This document shows positions 8,103 to 15,657 of a stretch of 59,407 nucleotides of DNA, piece after piece. Where the stretch lies: NCBI GenBank assembly GCA_029881805.1, contig JAOULW010000011.1, forward strand, positions 1-59,407. The letters run 5' to 3'. The position numbers and the translations under genes are program-made. This stretch comes from Candidatus Bathyarchaeota archaeon (lineage in GTDB: Archaea > Thermoproteota > Bathyarchaeia > Bathyarchaeales > Bathycorpusculaceae). The notes below the pieces were generated by a model that made no database searches, was not told where the DNA came from, and was given only the letters and a program-made list of their open reading frames with translations. Position 1 is the first letter of the stretch, and every line of letters begins with the position of its first letter.

Positions 8103-8379
8103 TTTATTCGCCCTTTTTTCTGGGTTCTAATGCCTAATTGATTGAGCAAATCGTGTGTGGTTTGTGTTCTTGAACCTGTTAGTTCTCTCCACCTCTCCCT
8201 TCCTGCTCATGTTAATCAAAGATTTAACTCTCCTAGATAAATCTGCATGGAACAGTCTTCTAGAAGATTTCAGAATGCAAATCCAAGATTTAGAGATTGC
8301 ACATCATATTATTTTCAATCGAATATTCTCAAAACCTAAAAAGTGCAAAATTTATAGCTGAACCGAAACAACCAGTTGA
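8103..8379. other. Spacer before the RimJ-type acetyltransferase
   Basis: No supported gene. A 68-residue open frame (8155-8361) begins hydrophobic but has no ribosome site and an unlikely composition. Confidence 0.4.
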
Positions 8380-8925
8380 TTGGCGTTTAGATTGCTTGAA
8401 GGTAAGACTGTGAACTTGCGTGTGGCAGAGAAAGAGGATTTGCCACTGATTGGGGAATGGAGAAACAATACAAAATTTCAAGGCGAATATAATATGCTCA
8501 TGCAAGAGTCAAAATCAGAATTAGAGAAGAGATATGATAATTTTCGTCCCGACGAGAAGTGGTTTCTGATAGAGAAAAAAGATGGCGCCAAAATCGGTTT
8601 AGTAATTCTTGAGCTAGAAGGCGGAATTCAAGAAATAGGCTATGGTATAATTCCAAAAGAAAGAAGGAAGGGATACTGCACCGAAGCCGTCAAAATTGCT
8701 GTCGATTACCTTTTCCTTTCAAAACCAATAACCCGTATTCAAGCTCATACTAACGTAGAGAACACGGCTTCTCAAAAAGTGCTGGAAAAAGCAGGTTTCA
8801 AAAAAGAGGGAGTTGTCCGAAAACGCGTCTTCGTAAGAGGTAACTGGAGAGACGAGTTTCTCTACAGCATTCTAAGAGGAGAATGGAAAGAACCCAAAAT
8901 ATTGACAAAGGTGGTCCAGCATTAA
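8380..8925 (+). CDS. GNAT acetyltransferase, RimJ/RimL type
   Basis: A 181-residue protein of the RimJ/RimL-like GNAT branch. The N-terminal GKTVNLRVAEKEDLPLIGEW is the classical opening of this family. Motif A appears as GYGIIPKERRKGYCTEAVK (about residues 93-111) and motif B as HTNVENTASQKVLEKAGF (about 128-145). Known members acetylate ribosomal protein N-termini, aminoglycosides or amino-sugar intermediates. The substrate here is unknown. It starts at TTG; no strong Shine-Dalgarno site is seen, which suggests a short leader. Confidence 0.85.
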   Translation: MAFRLLEGKTVNLRVAEKEDLPLIGEWRNNTKFQGEYNMLMQESKSELEKRYDNFRPDEKWFLIEKKDGAKIGLVILELEGGIQEIGYGIIPKERRKGYCTEAVKIAVDYLFLSKPITRIQAHTNVENTASQKVLEKAGFKKEGVVRKRVFVRGNWRDEFLYSILRGEWKEPKILTKVVQH

Positions 8926-9247
8926 AAATACTTATGTCAAATGGAATAGTCTTCTATCAGTTCTCATAGGCTAGTTTGACCAATTGCTTAAATTGGAATA
9001 AAGCGAAATCAGAACTCAGCTTCGCTTGCGGAAGAAATCGCCGTTTGTTGTGCGATTTGAGCGGCCCTGCTCTGAAGCACATGCTATTGACTTATGAGCG
9101 TAATGGAAAAAGCTGATTCAGCGTGTGATATCTTAGTTTGTCTTTGGTTCAGATCTCGGCGAACGAGCGGAGCCTAAATTTGACTTTTTTGGAAAATATT
9201 CCAGTCTGCGATCTTTTGGCAATCAGTGCATCAGCTAGTAAGCGGTG
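8926..9247. other. Convergent spacer without a visible gene
   Basis: About 320 bases between convergent genes. No open frame, tRNA or clear repeat is seen. Confidence 0.4.
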
Positions 9248-9856
9248 TTAATGTTTATATTTAAGAAGCTTGGTTCCTGTGAAAACCATCCAGATTGCCA
9301 GAATGAAGGCTTCGATCATCTCCGGAACCGCGAATCCGGCTTTGAATGGCATTGTCAAAATTATGACTGGCAATACTAGAATGGATACAAGAGCTGCAAT
9401 TCCAGTTACTATGCTTAGCTTCTTGAACTTGTTTTCCTCGGCTCTTAAACCTATCAGAATAAAACCGACAGGCGACAATATGAAATAGCCTAGAGAGACT
9501 ATACCATGTGATATTGGATCTTGTATCGTGAATATGCCAACAAGAGCCAATGACACACTACTCAACATTATTGCGAGAGTTCCAGCATTGACCAATTTTC
9601 CCCCAATCATATACTCACGAACTCCAAACGCGAAGAAGAAACTGAGAACACCGCCAATCATTACGGCACTGTTGAAAAGCAAAGACACTTCGCCGACGCC
9701 TAACTCGCTCAAGGCGTTTGTATCCCACCGAAACCATGGAGACAAGACAGTGGCCGCAAACACCATAATTATAGTCAATACCGAACCTACAATGCCACAC
9801 AACCCACTTAAACGTATAAGCGCCTGATTCCTTCTATCCACTCTAGATATGACCAC
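9248..9856 (-). CDS. DUF998 family membrane protein
   Basis: A 202-residue integral membrane protein with about six transmembrane helices. The short conserved string after helix 1, PWFRWDTNALSELGVG, is the hallmark of DUF998 proteins. A second family-like feature is the DPISHGIVSLGYF segment between helices 3 and 4. Function of the family is unknown. It starts at GTG on the minus strand and stands alone. Confidence 0.8.
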   Translation of the reverse strand: MVISRVDRRNQALIRLSGLCGIVGSVLTIIMVFAATVLSPWFRWDTNALSELGVGEVSLLFNSAVMIGGVLSFFFAFGVREYMIGGKLVNAGTLAIMLSSVSLALVGIFTIQDPISHGIVSLGYFILSPVGFILIGLRAEENKFKKLSIVTGIAALVSILVLPVIILTMPFKAGFAVPEMIEAFILAIWMVFTGTKLLKYKH

Positions 9857-9953
9857 ACAATTCCCATCTGCTTACAATTCTGTTGCAGTGCAGATATATA
9901 ATTTTGAGTCAATCTTGCCGCACTATTCCCCCAAAGTACTCAAAAGCGCACAT

Positions 9954-10442
9954 TCACAGATATAGACAATACTTTTCTTCCGTGACCTTCTTTCCCCAAA
10001 TCTCGTGCGTTTTCTCTTCAGTTTTTCCGAAGCCAAAACACGTGTAAAGATGCTCTGCTGCCAATAATTCGCTTGTGGTCCAAAGGAATATTATTTTGTA
10101 CTTACGCTCTTTACAGAACTGAACTGCTTCCTGCATGAGTTCTTTTCCGATGCCAATCCTTCGATAATCGGGATGAACAAGGAACCAGCGAAGTTGTGCC
10201 TCTGCTTTTGAATGTCCGACGATGGCGATTGAGCCAATAATCCGACCTTTTGTCTCTGCCAGCCAAATCCGATCTTTATTAGTATTGAACAAATTAACAA
10301 ATTCCGCAAGTCCACAAGCAACATAGGCTTCGAACGTTTCATCATAGCCGTATTCCTTTGCATATAAGGTCCCGTGAAGATAAGTGAGATAGCCTACATC
10401 CCCTGGCTTAATACGATGCCGTATCTCCCACTTGACTTTCAT
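9954..10442 (-). CDS. GNAT N-acetyltransferase, MarR-GNAT C-domain-like
   Basis: A protein of about 162 residues. The GNAT core is visible: RIIGSIAIVGHSKAEAQLRWFLVHPDYRRIGIGKELM (strand 4 plus motif A) and FLWTTSELLAAEHLYTCFGF (motif B). The opening GDVGYLTYLHGTLYAKEYGYDETFEAYV resembles the acetyltransferase half of MarR-GNAT fusions, here without the MarR part. I chose ATG 10442 because GGAG lies about seven bases before it, rather than the ATG at 10460. The substrate is unknown; it is the third GNAT gene within 6 kb. Confidence 0.82.
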   Translation of the reverse strand: MKVKWEIRHRIKPGDVGYLTYLHGTLYAKEYGYDETFEAYVACGLAEFVNLFNTNKDRIWLAETKGRIIGSIAIVGHSKAEAQLRWFLVHPDYRRIGIGKELMQEAVQFCKERKYKIIFLWTTSELLAAEHLYTCFGFGKTEEKTHEIWGKKVTEEKYCLYL

Positions 10443-10652
10443 GTTGATGTCTCCTGACATTTATCATGGCATCTTGTTCAGCTACGCTAAACGTATTGCA
10501 TTGAATCTATTTATAATTGGGAGTCCTAGATCAAGAAACTTCGCTATTTGACGCTAAATGCAAACGTAGTCTCCGAACAATCATTTGCATGTGCGTTTGA
10601 TTGATTTCTAAAAAGATTTTTATTTTTCTCTTTAGAGCACTATTATTAGAGG

Positions 10653-10898
10653 ATGAATTCTGTGAAGGCCAATCCGAACAGAACATTGGATTGTCTGGGG
10701 TTATATTGTCCTGAACCTGTCTTTAGGACAAGAATGGAATTGGATAACATGAAAATCGGGGAAATTCTCGAAATCCTGGCCGACGATCCAGCAGCAGAGG
10801 CGGACATAAGAAGCCTCGTCAAGCATTTGGAGCAGGAAATAGTAAGTGTCAGCAAAGAAGGAAATGTCCTGCGGATGGTTATTAAAAAGGTAAAATAA
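10653..10898 (+). CDS. TusA/SirA-family sulfur carrier
   Basis: An 81-residue protein of the TusA fold. The N-terminal motif LDCLGLYCPEPV carries the CPxP cysteine that holds persulfide sulfur in this family, plus a second Cys two turns earlier. The end (VLRMVIKKVK) is the usual last strand. AGAGG sits just before the ATG. It is the first gene of a five-gene operon with DsrE, IscS, IscU and a Cys-rich protein, so it likely passes sulfur within that set. The persulfide donor is a question, because the IscS here lacks the PLP lysine. Confidence 0.88.
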   Translation: MNSVKANPNRTLDCLGLYCPEPVFRTRMELDNMKIGEILEILADDPAAEADIRSLVKHLEQEIVSVSKEGNVLRMVIKKVK

Positions 10899-10920
10899 CA
10901 ATTAGGAGTGTGAACTGTAA

Positions 10921-11289
10921 ATGAACGATAAAAAGAAAATTTTGTATGTTCAAACAAGTGGGATTGATAGTCCAGAACGCGCATACGCCCCGTTCATCCT
11001 AGCCACGACCGCTACAATGATGAACATAGATGCGACCATCTATTTCCTAATAAAAGGAATAACACTGGTCAAAAAGGGGGAAGCGGAAAAAATCAAGCTC
11101 GGCAGCTTTCCATCTCTCAAAGACGTGATGAACCAAGCTGTAAAGGCCGGAGTAAAACTGCTCGTCTGCGAACAAAGCTGCAACCTTCTAGGCATTCCAC
11201 GGGGAGATTTCACAAGCGAAGCTAACGTTGTCGGCGCAGCTACTCTGAACGATCTGACACTTTCCGCAGATGCGGTTCTCTGCTTCTAA
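10921..11289 (+). CDS. DsrE-family sulfur relay protein
   Basis: A 122-residue protein with the DsrE/TusD-like alpha-beta fold. Strand 1 is KKILYVQTSGIDSPERAYAP. A central helix is rich in Lys and Gly (ITLVKKGEAEKIKLG), and the candidate sulfur-carrying loop LVCEQSCNLLGIP has two cysteines. The C-terminal ADAVLCF is typical of the fold's last strand. Relatives shuttle persulfide sulfur during tRNA thiolation or dissimilatory sulfur metabolism. It lies 22 bases after tusA, with TTAGGAG upstream of its ATG. Confidence 0.85.
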   Translation: MNDKKKILYVQTSGIDSPERAYAPFILATTATMMNIDATIYFLIKGITLVKKGEAEKIKLGSFPSLKDVMNQAVKAGVKLLVCEQSCNLLGIPRGDFTSEANVVGAATLNDLTLSADAVLCF

Positions 11290-11299
11290 CTGGGATAGT

Positions 11300-12484
11300 A
11301 TGTCAACCTCAAAACGCGTCTACATGGATTATTCTGCAGGAAGACCATTGGACCCTCGGGCGATAGAGGCCATGCTGCCCTACATGGAATCTAGGTGGGG
11401 CAATCCGTCATCACTTCATGTTTTCGGTCAAGAAGCGAGACAAGCACTGGACGAGGCAAGAGCAAAAGTTAGCCAGCTAATAAACGCTGAAAAGAAAGAG
11501 TCCATCATCTTCACTTCGGGAGCCACTGAAAGCAACAACCTAGCGATCAAGGGGGTCGCCTACAGATACAGAGACCGTGGAAACCGCATACTGACTTCAA
11601 GCGTCGAGCACATGTCAGTTGTCAACTCCTGCAAGTTCATGACGACAAAGGGCTTTGAAACTGTTTTTCTTCCAGTGAACCAGTATGGTTTTGTGAATCT
11701 GGAAAGCCTCGAGAAGGAGTTGACGGACCAGACAATTCTCGTTTCCATAGTCTATGCGAACGGCGAAATCGGAACCCTCGAACCAATAAAAGAGATCAGC
11801 CAGATAACGCACAAAAAGAACGCTTATCTGCATGTCGACGCTGCAGCCGCAAACGGACAAGTTCCAATAGACGTCAAAAGCGAAGGCATAGATCTACTCA
11901 CCTTATCATCCAACGACATGTATGGACCGAAAGGTGTGGGAGCGCTATACGTAAAAGAAGGAATAAGAATAGAACCGTTGCTTCACGGAGGCGGCCAAGA
12001 ACGAGGCTTGAGATCAGGAACAGAAAATCTTCCAGGCATAGTTGGTTTTGGAAAAGCTGCAGAAATAGCGCAGAACGAGATGCAAACCGAAGGAGAACGA
12101 CTGACTAGGCTACGAGACAAGCTCATTAAGGGCTTGCTTGACCCAATTCCGTATTCTTTCCTGAACGGACACTCAACTAAACGGCTGCCTGGCAACGTTT
12201 CCGTCCGATACAACTTCGTAGAGGGCGAGTCGATTCTACTGAGTTTGGACATGATGGGCGTAGCAGCTTCTTCAGGATCAGCGTGCACTGCGAAAACCTT
12301 GGAACCATCCCATGTGCTTTTGGCCATCGGACTGAAACATGAGGAAGCTCATGGATCGCTTATGTTCTCACTGGGCAAGCAAAACGTGGAAGATGAAGTC
12401 GACTACGTAATTGGTCTAATGCCAAACATTATTAAGAGACTGAGAGAGATGTCTCCACTAACACCAAAGGAGCTTAAGAAATAA
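11300..12484 (+). CDS. iscS: IscS-like protein with Asp in place of the PLP lysine
   Basis: A cysteine-desulfurase homologue of about 394 residues. Most family motifs are present: the N-terminal YMDYSAGRPLD, the SGATESNNLAIKG loop, SVEHMSVVNS, HVDAAAANGQ, the GGGQERGLRSGTEN segment, and the mobile cysteine loop SSGSACTAK. The Schiff-base lysine expected in S-x-H-K-x-x-G-P-K-G is absent: the protein reads SSNDMYGPKG, so Asp (codon 11915-11917) replaces Lys. The same substitution is known in Archaeoglobus fulgidus IscS, reported to lack desulfurase activity yet to supply a cysteine ligand to the cluster on IscU. A scaffold role is therefore likelier than desulfuration. I chose ATG 11300 rather than 11270, since the latter overlaps dsrE and adds unconserved residues. 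The stop overlaps the iscU start. Confidence 0.93.
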   Translation: MSTSKRVYMDYSAGRPLDPRAIEAMLPYMESRWGNPSSLHVFGQEARQALDEARAKVSQLINAEKKESIIFTSGATESNNLAIKGVAYRYRDRGNRILTSSVEHMSVVNSCKFMTTKGFETVFLPVNQYGFVNLESLEKELTDQTILVSIVYANGEIGTLEPIKEISQITHKKNAYLHVDAAAANGQVPIDVKSEGIDLLTLSSNDMYGPKGVGALYVKEGIRIEPLLHGGGQERGLRSGTENLPGIVGFGKAAEIAQNEMQTEGERLTRLRDKLIKGLLDPIPYSFLNGHSTKRLPGNVSVRYNFVEGESILLSLDMMGVAASSGSACTAKTLEPSHVLLAIGLKHEEAHGSLMFSLGKQNVEDEVDYVIGLMPNIIKRLREMSPLTPKELKK

Positions 12485-12864
12485 TGTACACTGAAAAAGT
12501 AATGGATCACTTCAAGAATCCGCGCAACATGGGAGAAATACCGGACGCCGACGGCGTCGGCACGGTTGGAAACCCCGTCTGCGGAGACTTGATGACAATC
12601 CAGATCAAGGTCAAAGACAATCGCCTCAAAGATGTCAAATTCAAAACCTACGGCTGCGGTGCAGCAATAGCAACGAGTAGCATGGTAACTGAATTAGCCA
12701 GAGGAAAAACACTCGAAGAAGCAATGAAAATAACCCGTGCAAACGTTGCAGACTCGCTCGGAGGGTTGCCACCGATCAAGATGCACTGTTCAAACTTAGC
12801 TGCAGACGCATTACACGCTGCAATAGAAGACTACTACAAGAAACAAAAAGAGGTGAAAAAATGA
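12484..12864 (+). CDS. iscU: IscU Fe-S cluster scaffold
   Basis: A 126-residue IscU/NifU-N protein, full length for the family. It opens with the canonical YTEKVMDHFKNPRNMGE. The three cluster cysteines are in GNPVCGD (with the conserved Asp), TYGCGAA and MHCSNLAADAL. It assembles [2Fe-2S] or [4Fe-4S] clusters in the cytosol. Its ATG starts at the last base of iscS, and its stop overlaps the next ATG, so translation is coupled along the operon. In A. fulgidus IscU forms a stable complex with a lysine-less IscS, which is the arrangement expected here. Confidence 0.95.
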   Translation: MYTEKVMDHFKNPRNMGEIPDADGVGTVGNPVCGDLMTIQIKVKDNRLKDVKFKTYGCGAAIATSSMVTELARGKTLEEAMKITRANVADSLGGLPPIKMHCSNLAADALHAAIEDYYKKQKEVKK

Positions 12865-13016
12865 CGACAGAATCAACTAGATGCGAATTCTGCAAGATTG
12901 AAATTCCCTCAGAAACCTGCAAGCTTGCAGCCTACACCACGATGATCGACGGCAGAGAATACAATTTCTGCTGCAAAATATGCGCCGAAAAGTACAGACG
13001 AAAGAAGGCGAAATAA
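12861..13016 (+). CDS. 51-residue Cys-rich (TRASH-like) zinc protein of the isc operon
   Basis: A short gene read directly: ATG at 12861 overlaps the iscU stop (ATGA), and the end is TAA at 13014-13016. The product carries a C-x2-C pair near the start (RCEFCK), a Cys at residue 20, and CCKICAEKY near residue 37, then a basic tail. The arrangement resembles TRASH/MYM-type zinc or metal-binding mini-domains. Position as last gene of the sulfur operon suggests a metal chaperone or partner of IscU/IscS. That role is inference; the coupling is what is seen. Confidence 0.75.
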   Translation: MTTESTRCEFCKIEIPSETCKLAAYTTMIDGREYNFCCKICAEKYRRKKAK

Positions 13017-13097
13017 ACTCTACTAGCAAACCACAACTATTTCAAAATACGTAAACCATCTTTAGATCAAAAACCTTGGTGTTCACTTCAGATCAAT

Positions 13098-14048
13098 TTA
13101 TGTTGCTGACTCTCGGTTCAGAATGCCGGTAAGGCAGCCTATTCCTCCAGCTGCTTTATGGATTTCCTTCATCTCAACTATCTTACATTGGATGCTCATG
13201 TCTTCGTAGTAGGATTGGGTTCTCGGATTGTCAGCAGGCATCAGAATTGTATTTGGCCTTAATGTCACGAAGTTGAGAGCCAATCCATGGATAGCTTCAT
13301 CATCTTCAGGAATAAAGGACACTGTGAAACCGTGGCTTCGAAGAGCCCTAACAGCTACTTGGGGCATTCTGCTCCGCCAAGAAATGGCATGGTCTCGGTC
13401 AACAAAACGCAAGACCCCCATCAAGTGCATTGTGCCCCGGGGTAGACTGACTCTTACAACCTCTACACCCATTTCTTGCAAGAGACTCGTCACTTGAGCT
13501 GCTCCTTCACTGTTTGTACGAAGCCCTGTCGCAATCATCACTGTGTTTGGATTAATCCAAGAGGCATCTGACCCCTCGAATGCTCCTCCTCCTCTCACAC
13601 ATCGCAGGATCGGTATACCCAGTTCAGTGAGCCTTCGTGCAACGATACGTTCCTCACCTGCACGCACAGTTGATGCTGGTCGCGCCAAGATCACTCCTTC
13701 AGGGGTCATGAAAAAAAGATCAGCAACAAACATCAAGTTGGGAGGAGGAACACTGTTTGGCCTGACATAGAGTACTTCTACGTCGGCTTCGCGATAGGCT
13801 TCAACCAAACGATCATGTTGCCCTTTAGCTATGGTGGCATCTGGAACGTCAAGCATAAGGACATCATCAGCTTCACTAATGGTTTCGATCTCAGGTCCCG
13901 GTCTATGCATCAAAACTGCCTTAAGGGGAGTCCATTCTGAGTTTACACCACAGTTACTCCAGATCTTTCCGATTTCCTGCAGCAGCGACTCCGTTCGTTG
14001 AGGCCATCCTGGACCGCCATGTGCGGCGTCTTCTGGAACTCTGGGCAA
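13098..14048 (-). CDS. Amidinotransferase / arginine-deiminase-fold protein
   Basis: A 316-residue protein of the guanidino-group modifying superfamily (DDAH, arginine deiminase, amidinotransferase). The acidic pair appears as GGGAFEGSDASW, the RTN signature as TGLRTNSEG, the catalytic His region as GTMHLMGVL, and the nucleophile loop as AAGGIGCLTGIL near the C-terminus (Cys about residue 306). The Asp that usually follows the catalytic His (HLD) is Met here, which hints at a changed substrate. It starts at TTG. Candidate substrates are arginine, agmatine or a methylated arginine. No arginine-catabolism genes are adjacent. Confidence 0.8.
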   Translation of the reverse strand: MPRVPEDAAHGGPGWPQRTESLLQEIGKIWSNCGVNSEWTPLKAVLMHRPGPEIETISEADDVLMLDVPDATIAKGQHDRLVEAYREADVEVLYVRPNSVPPPNLMFVADLFFMTPEGVILARPASTVRAGEERIVARRLTELGIPILRCVRGGGAFEGSDASWINPNTVMIATGLRTNSEGAAQVTSLLQEMGVEVVRVSLPRGTMHLMGVLRFVDRDHAISWRSRMPQVAVRALRSHGFTVSFIPEDDEAIHGLALNFVTLRPNTILMPADNPRTQSYYEDMSIQCKIVEMKEIHKAAGGIGCLTGILNRESAT

Positions 14049-14149
14049 GTCTATTCGCAGCCTCCTACTTGAATACGTGTGTGGGAAGTCATGGTATTAA
14101 CTTATTCTGAACGCGCCTTTAGAAAAGCGGGTTGAAGTGAGTTAAGTTG

Positions 14150-15022
14150 TCATTTCAAGGGTTTAATTGCGGAAACATTGATGCTAACGGTTGCTGCCAG
14201 AGTTTCTTTCACTATTTCTACTGCTTCTTTATCTAGTTCAGAGACCATTTTCAATTCTTCAGTATCTTTCTTCTTATCGGCAACGACAACTTTCACGTTG
14301 GGATTTTCAACGATGTCTTCAAAAGAATGTTGCGTTTCGCTAATGATCTTCACATCTTCGAAACCTACTTGTTCTATTGCCGCTATGTACTTGTCTTTCA
14401 TTATCGCCCCTTGAACACAGCTAGCAGGATGTGCCCTTTCTTTTATGGCTTCTGAGAGTTCCTTCAATAAAACAATGTCCGAAACCATTAGTCTTCCCCC
14501 CGGCTTCAACACTCTGAACGTTTCTTCAAAGACTCTCTTCTTATTCGGAACAAGATTGATTACACAGTTCGAGATCATTACGTCAGCGGTATTGTCTGCA
14601 ACCGGCAGATTCTCGATTTCTCCCAGTCTAAACTCAACATTTTTGTAGTTGCCTTTTCGAGCGTTTTCTCTCGCCTTATCTATCATTTCAGGAGTCATGT
14701 CTACGCCGATGACTTTCCCGTTTTCCCCAACTTTTTTCGCCGCAAGGAAGCAATCAACACCTCCGCCTGAACCAAGATCGATGACTGTTTCACCTTCTTT
14801 CAAGGATGCTATGGCGACAGGATTTCCGCACCCGAGTCCAAGGTTGGACCCTTTTGGAATAGACTTCAGCTCTTGTTCAGTGTACCCCATTTTCTTACTC
14901 ACTTCTTCACATTTAGTAGAATGGTCGCAACATGAAGTCGAAGAGCTGCAACAAAGTCCCTCATTGGCTATCTTGGCGTATCCTTCTCTCACATTTTTCC
15001 TAATTTTTTCCTCTTCCATCAT
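14150..15022 (-). CDS. arsM: Arsenite S-adenosylmethionine methyltransferase
   Basis: A class I methyltransferase of about 290 residues. The SAM loop is IDLGSGGGVDCFLAA, the acidic strand-2 end is VIGVDMTPEMID, and the post-loop is VLKPGGRLMVSDI. Three cysteines at the conserved ArsM positions are present: GLGCGNP (about residue 67 counted from the longest start), ISNCVINL, and ASCVQGA. They bind trivalent arsenic in studied ArsM enzymes. An N-terminal Cys-rich tract (CCSSSTSCCDHSTKC) is extra and may capture metalloid. GAGGTG precedes the start. A ribbon-helix-helix protein gene lies 16 bases upstream, making a two-gene unit for arsenic detoxification. Confidence 0.9.
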   Translation of the reverse strand: MMEEEKIRKNVREGYAKIANEGLCCSSSTSCCDHSTKCEEVSKKMGYTEQELKSIPKGSNLGLGCGNPVAIASLKEGETVIDLGSGGGVDCFLAAKKVGENGKVIGVDMTPEMIDKARENARKGNYKNVEFRLGEIENLPVADNTADVMISNCVINLVPNKKRVFEETFRVLKPGGRLMVSDIVLLKELSEAIKERAHPASCVQGAIMKDKYIAAIEQVGFEDVKIISETQHSFEDIVENPNVKVVVADKKKDTEELKMVSELDKEAVEIVKETLAATVSINVSAIKPLK

Positions 15023-15038
15023 CAGCACCTCTTTTTCA

Positions 15039-15401
15039 TCATCCCTTTGTAAGTGATCTCTTTGCTTGCTCCTTTAGCTCTCTGATCTTCTCAACAGTTG
15101 GCATTACCTTTTGAAACAAGTCCTTCCGAGCTTCTATCCCCTCTTTGATAAAGAACGCTGCAGCCTCGGACCTACTTCTGAAGGCTTCAACCTCTACAAG
15201 GGCATCTATTTGCGTTAGGTCTTCATCATTCAGTCTTGTCATCACTACGTTGCTTCTACCCTCAAGGTTCTCGCCGATTTTCAGCAGAACCTCTTCTTTG
15301 ATTTTCTCAACATCCCCGCCTTCAGGACAACATGCCACCATAACGACTTTTTCATCTTTTCTGGGCTCAACTTCTTTCTTTTCGACTTTTTCTTTACCCA
15401 T
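15039..15401 (-). CDS. Ribbon-helix-helix protein, probable arsM partner/regulator
   Basis: A 120-residue protein. Residues about 53-90 look like a ribbon-helix-helix DNA-binding unit: VVMTRLNDEDLTQIDALVE (strand plus helix A), then FRSRSEAAAFFIKEGIEA, where R-S-R-S-E-A is the typical start of helix B. The N-terminus is charged and holds a vicinal pair in VACCPEGGD (about residues 24-25), a plausible arsenite-sensing thiol pair. It is first in the arsM unit, directly behind a TATA box. Autoregulation in response to arsenic is an inference; the family itself does not prove it. Confidence 0.65.
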   Translation of the reverse strand: MGKEKVEKKEVEPRKDEKVVMVACCPEGGDVEKIKEEVLLKIGENLEGRSNVVMTRLNDEDLTQIDALVEVEAFRSRSEAAAFFIKEGIEARKDLFQKVMPTVEKIRELKEQAKRSLTKG

Positions 15402-15449
15402 CCGACATCACTCTGTATCGCGTAATTTGTAATGAAGATACCCAACAGC

Positions 15450-15460
15450 AAATATATAAA
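15450..15460 (-). promoter_or_regulatory. TATA box of the arsM operon with TTACAT direct repeats behind it
   Basis: On the minus strand TTTATATATTT is followed by about 48 bases to the ATG at 15401. Immediately upstream (plus strand 15469-15481) is TTACAT-G-TTACAT, a perfect direct repeat in the BRE-proximal area that could be an operator. Confidence 0.55.
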
Positions 15461-15600
15461 TCTTTCCTTACATGTTACATAGAATCACGGTTCTGAATAA
15501 GCACATAAAAGAAAAACTTGAGAAACATCATTTCGAAGTGGCGAAAAAAAGTTCAAACTTGATATTCTTTTAGCCAGTTCAGTCACTATTTTCGGCATTT

Positions 15601-15610
15601 CTTTATAAAC
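15601..15610 (+). promoter_or_regulatory. TATA box for nurA-herA
   Basis: CTTTATAAAC lies 48 bases before the TTG start at 15658. A GGGAGAG ribosome-binding site follows at about 15643-15649. Confidence 0.5.
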
Positions 15611-15657
15611 AAAGTATTTACACTTGAAAACTTTCTAAATTCAGGGAGAGAACTGCC

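Noticed and set aside
8155-8361. 68-residue frame with hydrophobic start
   Set aside because: Looks like a signal anchor, but the rest is not protein-like and there is no translation-start support.
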